Positions 23,027 to 23,842 of a stretch of DNA of 23,842 nucleotides are shown one piece after another. The stretch comes from Clostridia bacterium (GTDB lineage: Bacteria; Bacillota; Clostridia; Oscillospirales; RGIG7773), in the NCBI GenBank assembly GCA_017554835.1, contig JAFZHO010000037.1, positions 1-23,842 of the forward strand. The letters run 5' to 3'. The position numbers were made by a program, and so were the translations under genes. The notes below the pieces were generated by a model. It had not been told where the DNA came from, did no database searches, and worked only from the letters and a program-made list of their open reading frames with translations. Numbering within the stretch: position 1 is the stretch's first letter; each line of letters starts with the position of its first letter.

Positions 23027-23842
23027 TTATTTTATAAAACCACCAAAAAGAATATTTCCCTCTTCGTCATAAAAAACGATAGACTGCCCTTTTGCAGGGG
23101 CTCTGACCTTATCTTTGAAATAAGCCCGAAAATCCCCGTTTGAAAGCTTTGAAACCACGCAGGATTCCGTCTTATTACTATATCTGACCTTGGCGAAATA
23201 TTCCTCATTATCTGAAATTTCTGATAACTTCATAAATACAACGTCGCCAAAAATAACCTCATCAAAATACTCTCCACCTTTATAGGAAAGGTAGATTTCG
23301 TTTTTCTCGGTATTTATCTCTCTTATGAAAGCAGGTTGGCCAAGAGCGATATTAAGCCCTTTTCTCTGCCCCACCGTATAATTTATTATACCTTTATGCT
23401 CCCCGCAGATATTCCCCTCAGGAGAAATAAAATTGCCTTTCGGAAACTTTCCAAGTCGGTTTTCGATAAATCCCACGTAGTCATCATCGGGAATAAAGCA
23501 TATTTCCTGGCTATCTGCCTTTGATGCAATATCAGAATCATTATTCATAAAAAGACTGCGAACTTCTTCCTTAAACATATCGCCAAGGGGGAAAATAGTT
23601 CTCTCCAAAACCTCTTGAGAAAGTCTATAAAGCATATAACTCTGGTCTTTTTTAAGGTTTTCTGCAGATTTTATATAATATCTGCCATTTTCAAATCCTA
23701 TTCTTGCATAATGGCCCGTGGCAATATATTTTGCTCCTATTTCATCCGCCGTATCAATAAGAGATTTGAACTTAATAGTCGGATTGCAAACAATACAAGG
23801 ATTTGGGGTTTTTCCGTTTTTATAGCAGCTTAAAAAATCTTC
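23027..23842 (-). CDS. mnmA: tRNA-specific 2-thiouridylase MnmA (5' end cut by the window)
   Basis: MnmA puts sulfur on U34 of tRNAs for Lys, Glu and Gln. Only the last 271 residues are present; the frame is open to the window edge, so the ATP-binding N-terminus with its PP-loop lies outside. Visible are NPCIVCNPTIKF (first catalytic cysteine, Cys19 of the fragment), ATGHYAR (41-47), KDQSYML (65-71) and SQEICFIPD (second catalytic Cys115), then GQRKGLN and the C-terminal beta domain with RAPAKGQSIVFYD. An internal Met at 23635 is not the start, because upstream family motifs continue in frame. The gene is followed after 9 bp by the amidase, which probably shares its transcript. Confidence 0.95.
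   Translation of the reverse strand, partial: EDFLSCYKNGKTPNPCIVCNPTIKFKSLIDTADEIGAKYIATGHYARIGFENGRYYIKSAENLKKDQSYMLYRLSQEVLERTIFPLGDMFKEEVRSLFMNNDSDIASKADSQEICFIPDDDYVGFIENRLGKFPKGNFISPEGNICGEHKGIINYTVGQRKGLNIALGQPAFIREINTEKNEIYLSYKGGEYFDEVIFGDVVFMKLSEISDNEEYFAKVRYSNKTESCVVSKLSNGDFRAYFKDKVRAPAKGQSIVFYDEEGNILFGGFIK

Noticed and set aside
23027..23635. A short MnmA starting at the Met at 23635
   Set aside because: The frame continues upstream to the window edge with NPC-x-x-C and ATGHYAR motifs, so this is an internal methionine of a cut gene.
1..23842. CRISPR arrays, insertion sequences, phage genes, tRNA or rRNA genes
   Set aside because: Looked for and not seen: no regularly spaced repeats, transposase motifs or tRNA-like folds were apparent, and gaps between genes are mostly under 110 bp.

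Overview
The window is AT-rich (by eye about one third G+C) and every supported gene lies on the minus strand, so it reads right to left. It looks like a low-G+C Gram-positive chromosome, most likely a member of the Clostridia. Reasons: the mraZ-to-ftsZ division and cell-wall (dcw) cluster, a dprA-topA-trmFO block, folate-type TrmFO, PlsX, a MurE with the diaminopimelate-type motif, a class B PBP with PASTA domains, and an SLH-anchored amidase. I cannot name genus or species.

Right end (about 21.6-23.8 kb): the 3' part of mnmA (tRNA 2-thiouridylase, cut by the window edge), then a secreted N-acetylmuramoyl-L-alanine amidase with three SLH repeats, ending in a strong hairpin terminator. A 423-bp intergenic region (21257-21679) follows. 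It holds a possible 44-codon ORF, a second hairpin terminator, a good sigma-A-type promoter and two MraZ-box-like arrays.

Middle (about 8.86-21.3 kb): the dcw cluster in the order mraZ, rsmH, ftsL, class B PBP, murE, mraY, ftsW, murG, murA, ftsQ, ftsZ. Together these encode lipid I/II synthesis, septal peptidoglycan polymerisation and crosslinking, the FtsQ/FtsL scaffold and the Z ring. murF, murD, murC, murB and ftsA, which often sit in such clusters, are absent. ftsZ has its own likely promoter and a terminator.

Left part (1-8.8 kb): immediately after the ftsZ terminator is an unrecognised membrane-anchored 366-aa protein, then a class I methyltransferase with a CVPCC motif. A probable extended -10 promoter then starts a tightly packed operon: a TrmH/SpoU RNA methyltransferase, dprA, topA, trmFO and plsX. 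topA-trmFO and trmFO-plsX overlap as ATGA. A -35-like TTGACA lies at the left edge, probably serving the next gene outside the window.

Most of the window is conserved housekeeping DNA. The parts that merit a second look are the mraZ upstream region (two operator-like arrays, one overlapping the start of a small ORF), the unknown protein next to ftsZ, the leader region before the PBP gene, and the reduced dcw gene content. I did not find a clear new defence, mobile or biosynthetic system. No rRNA, tRNA, CRISPR or insertion sequence was seen.
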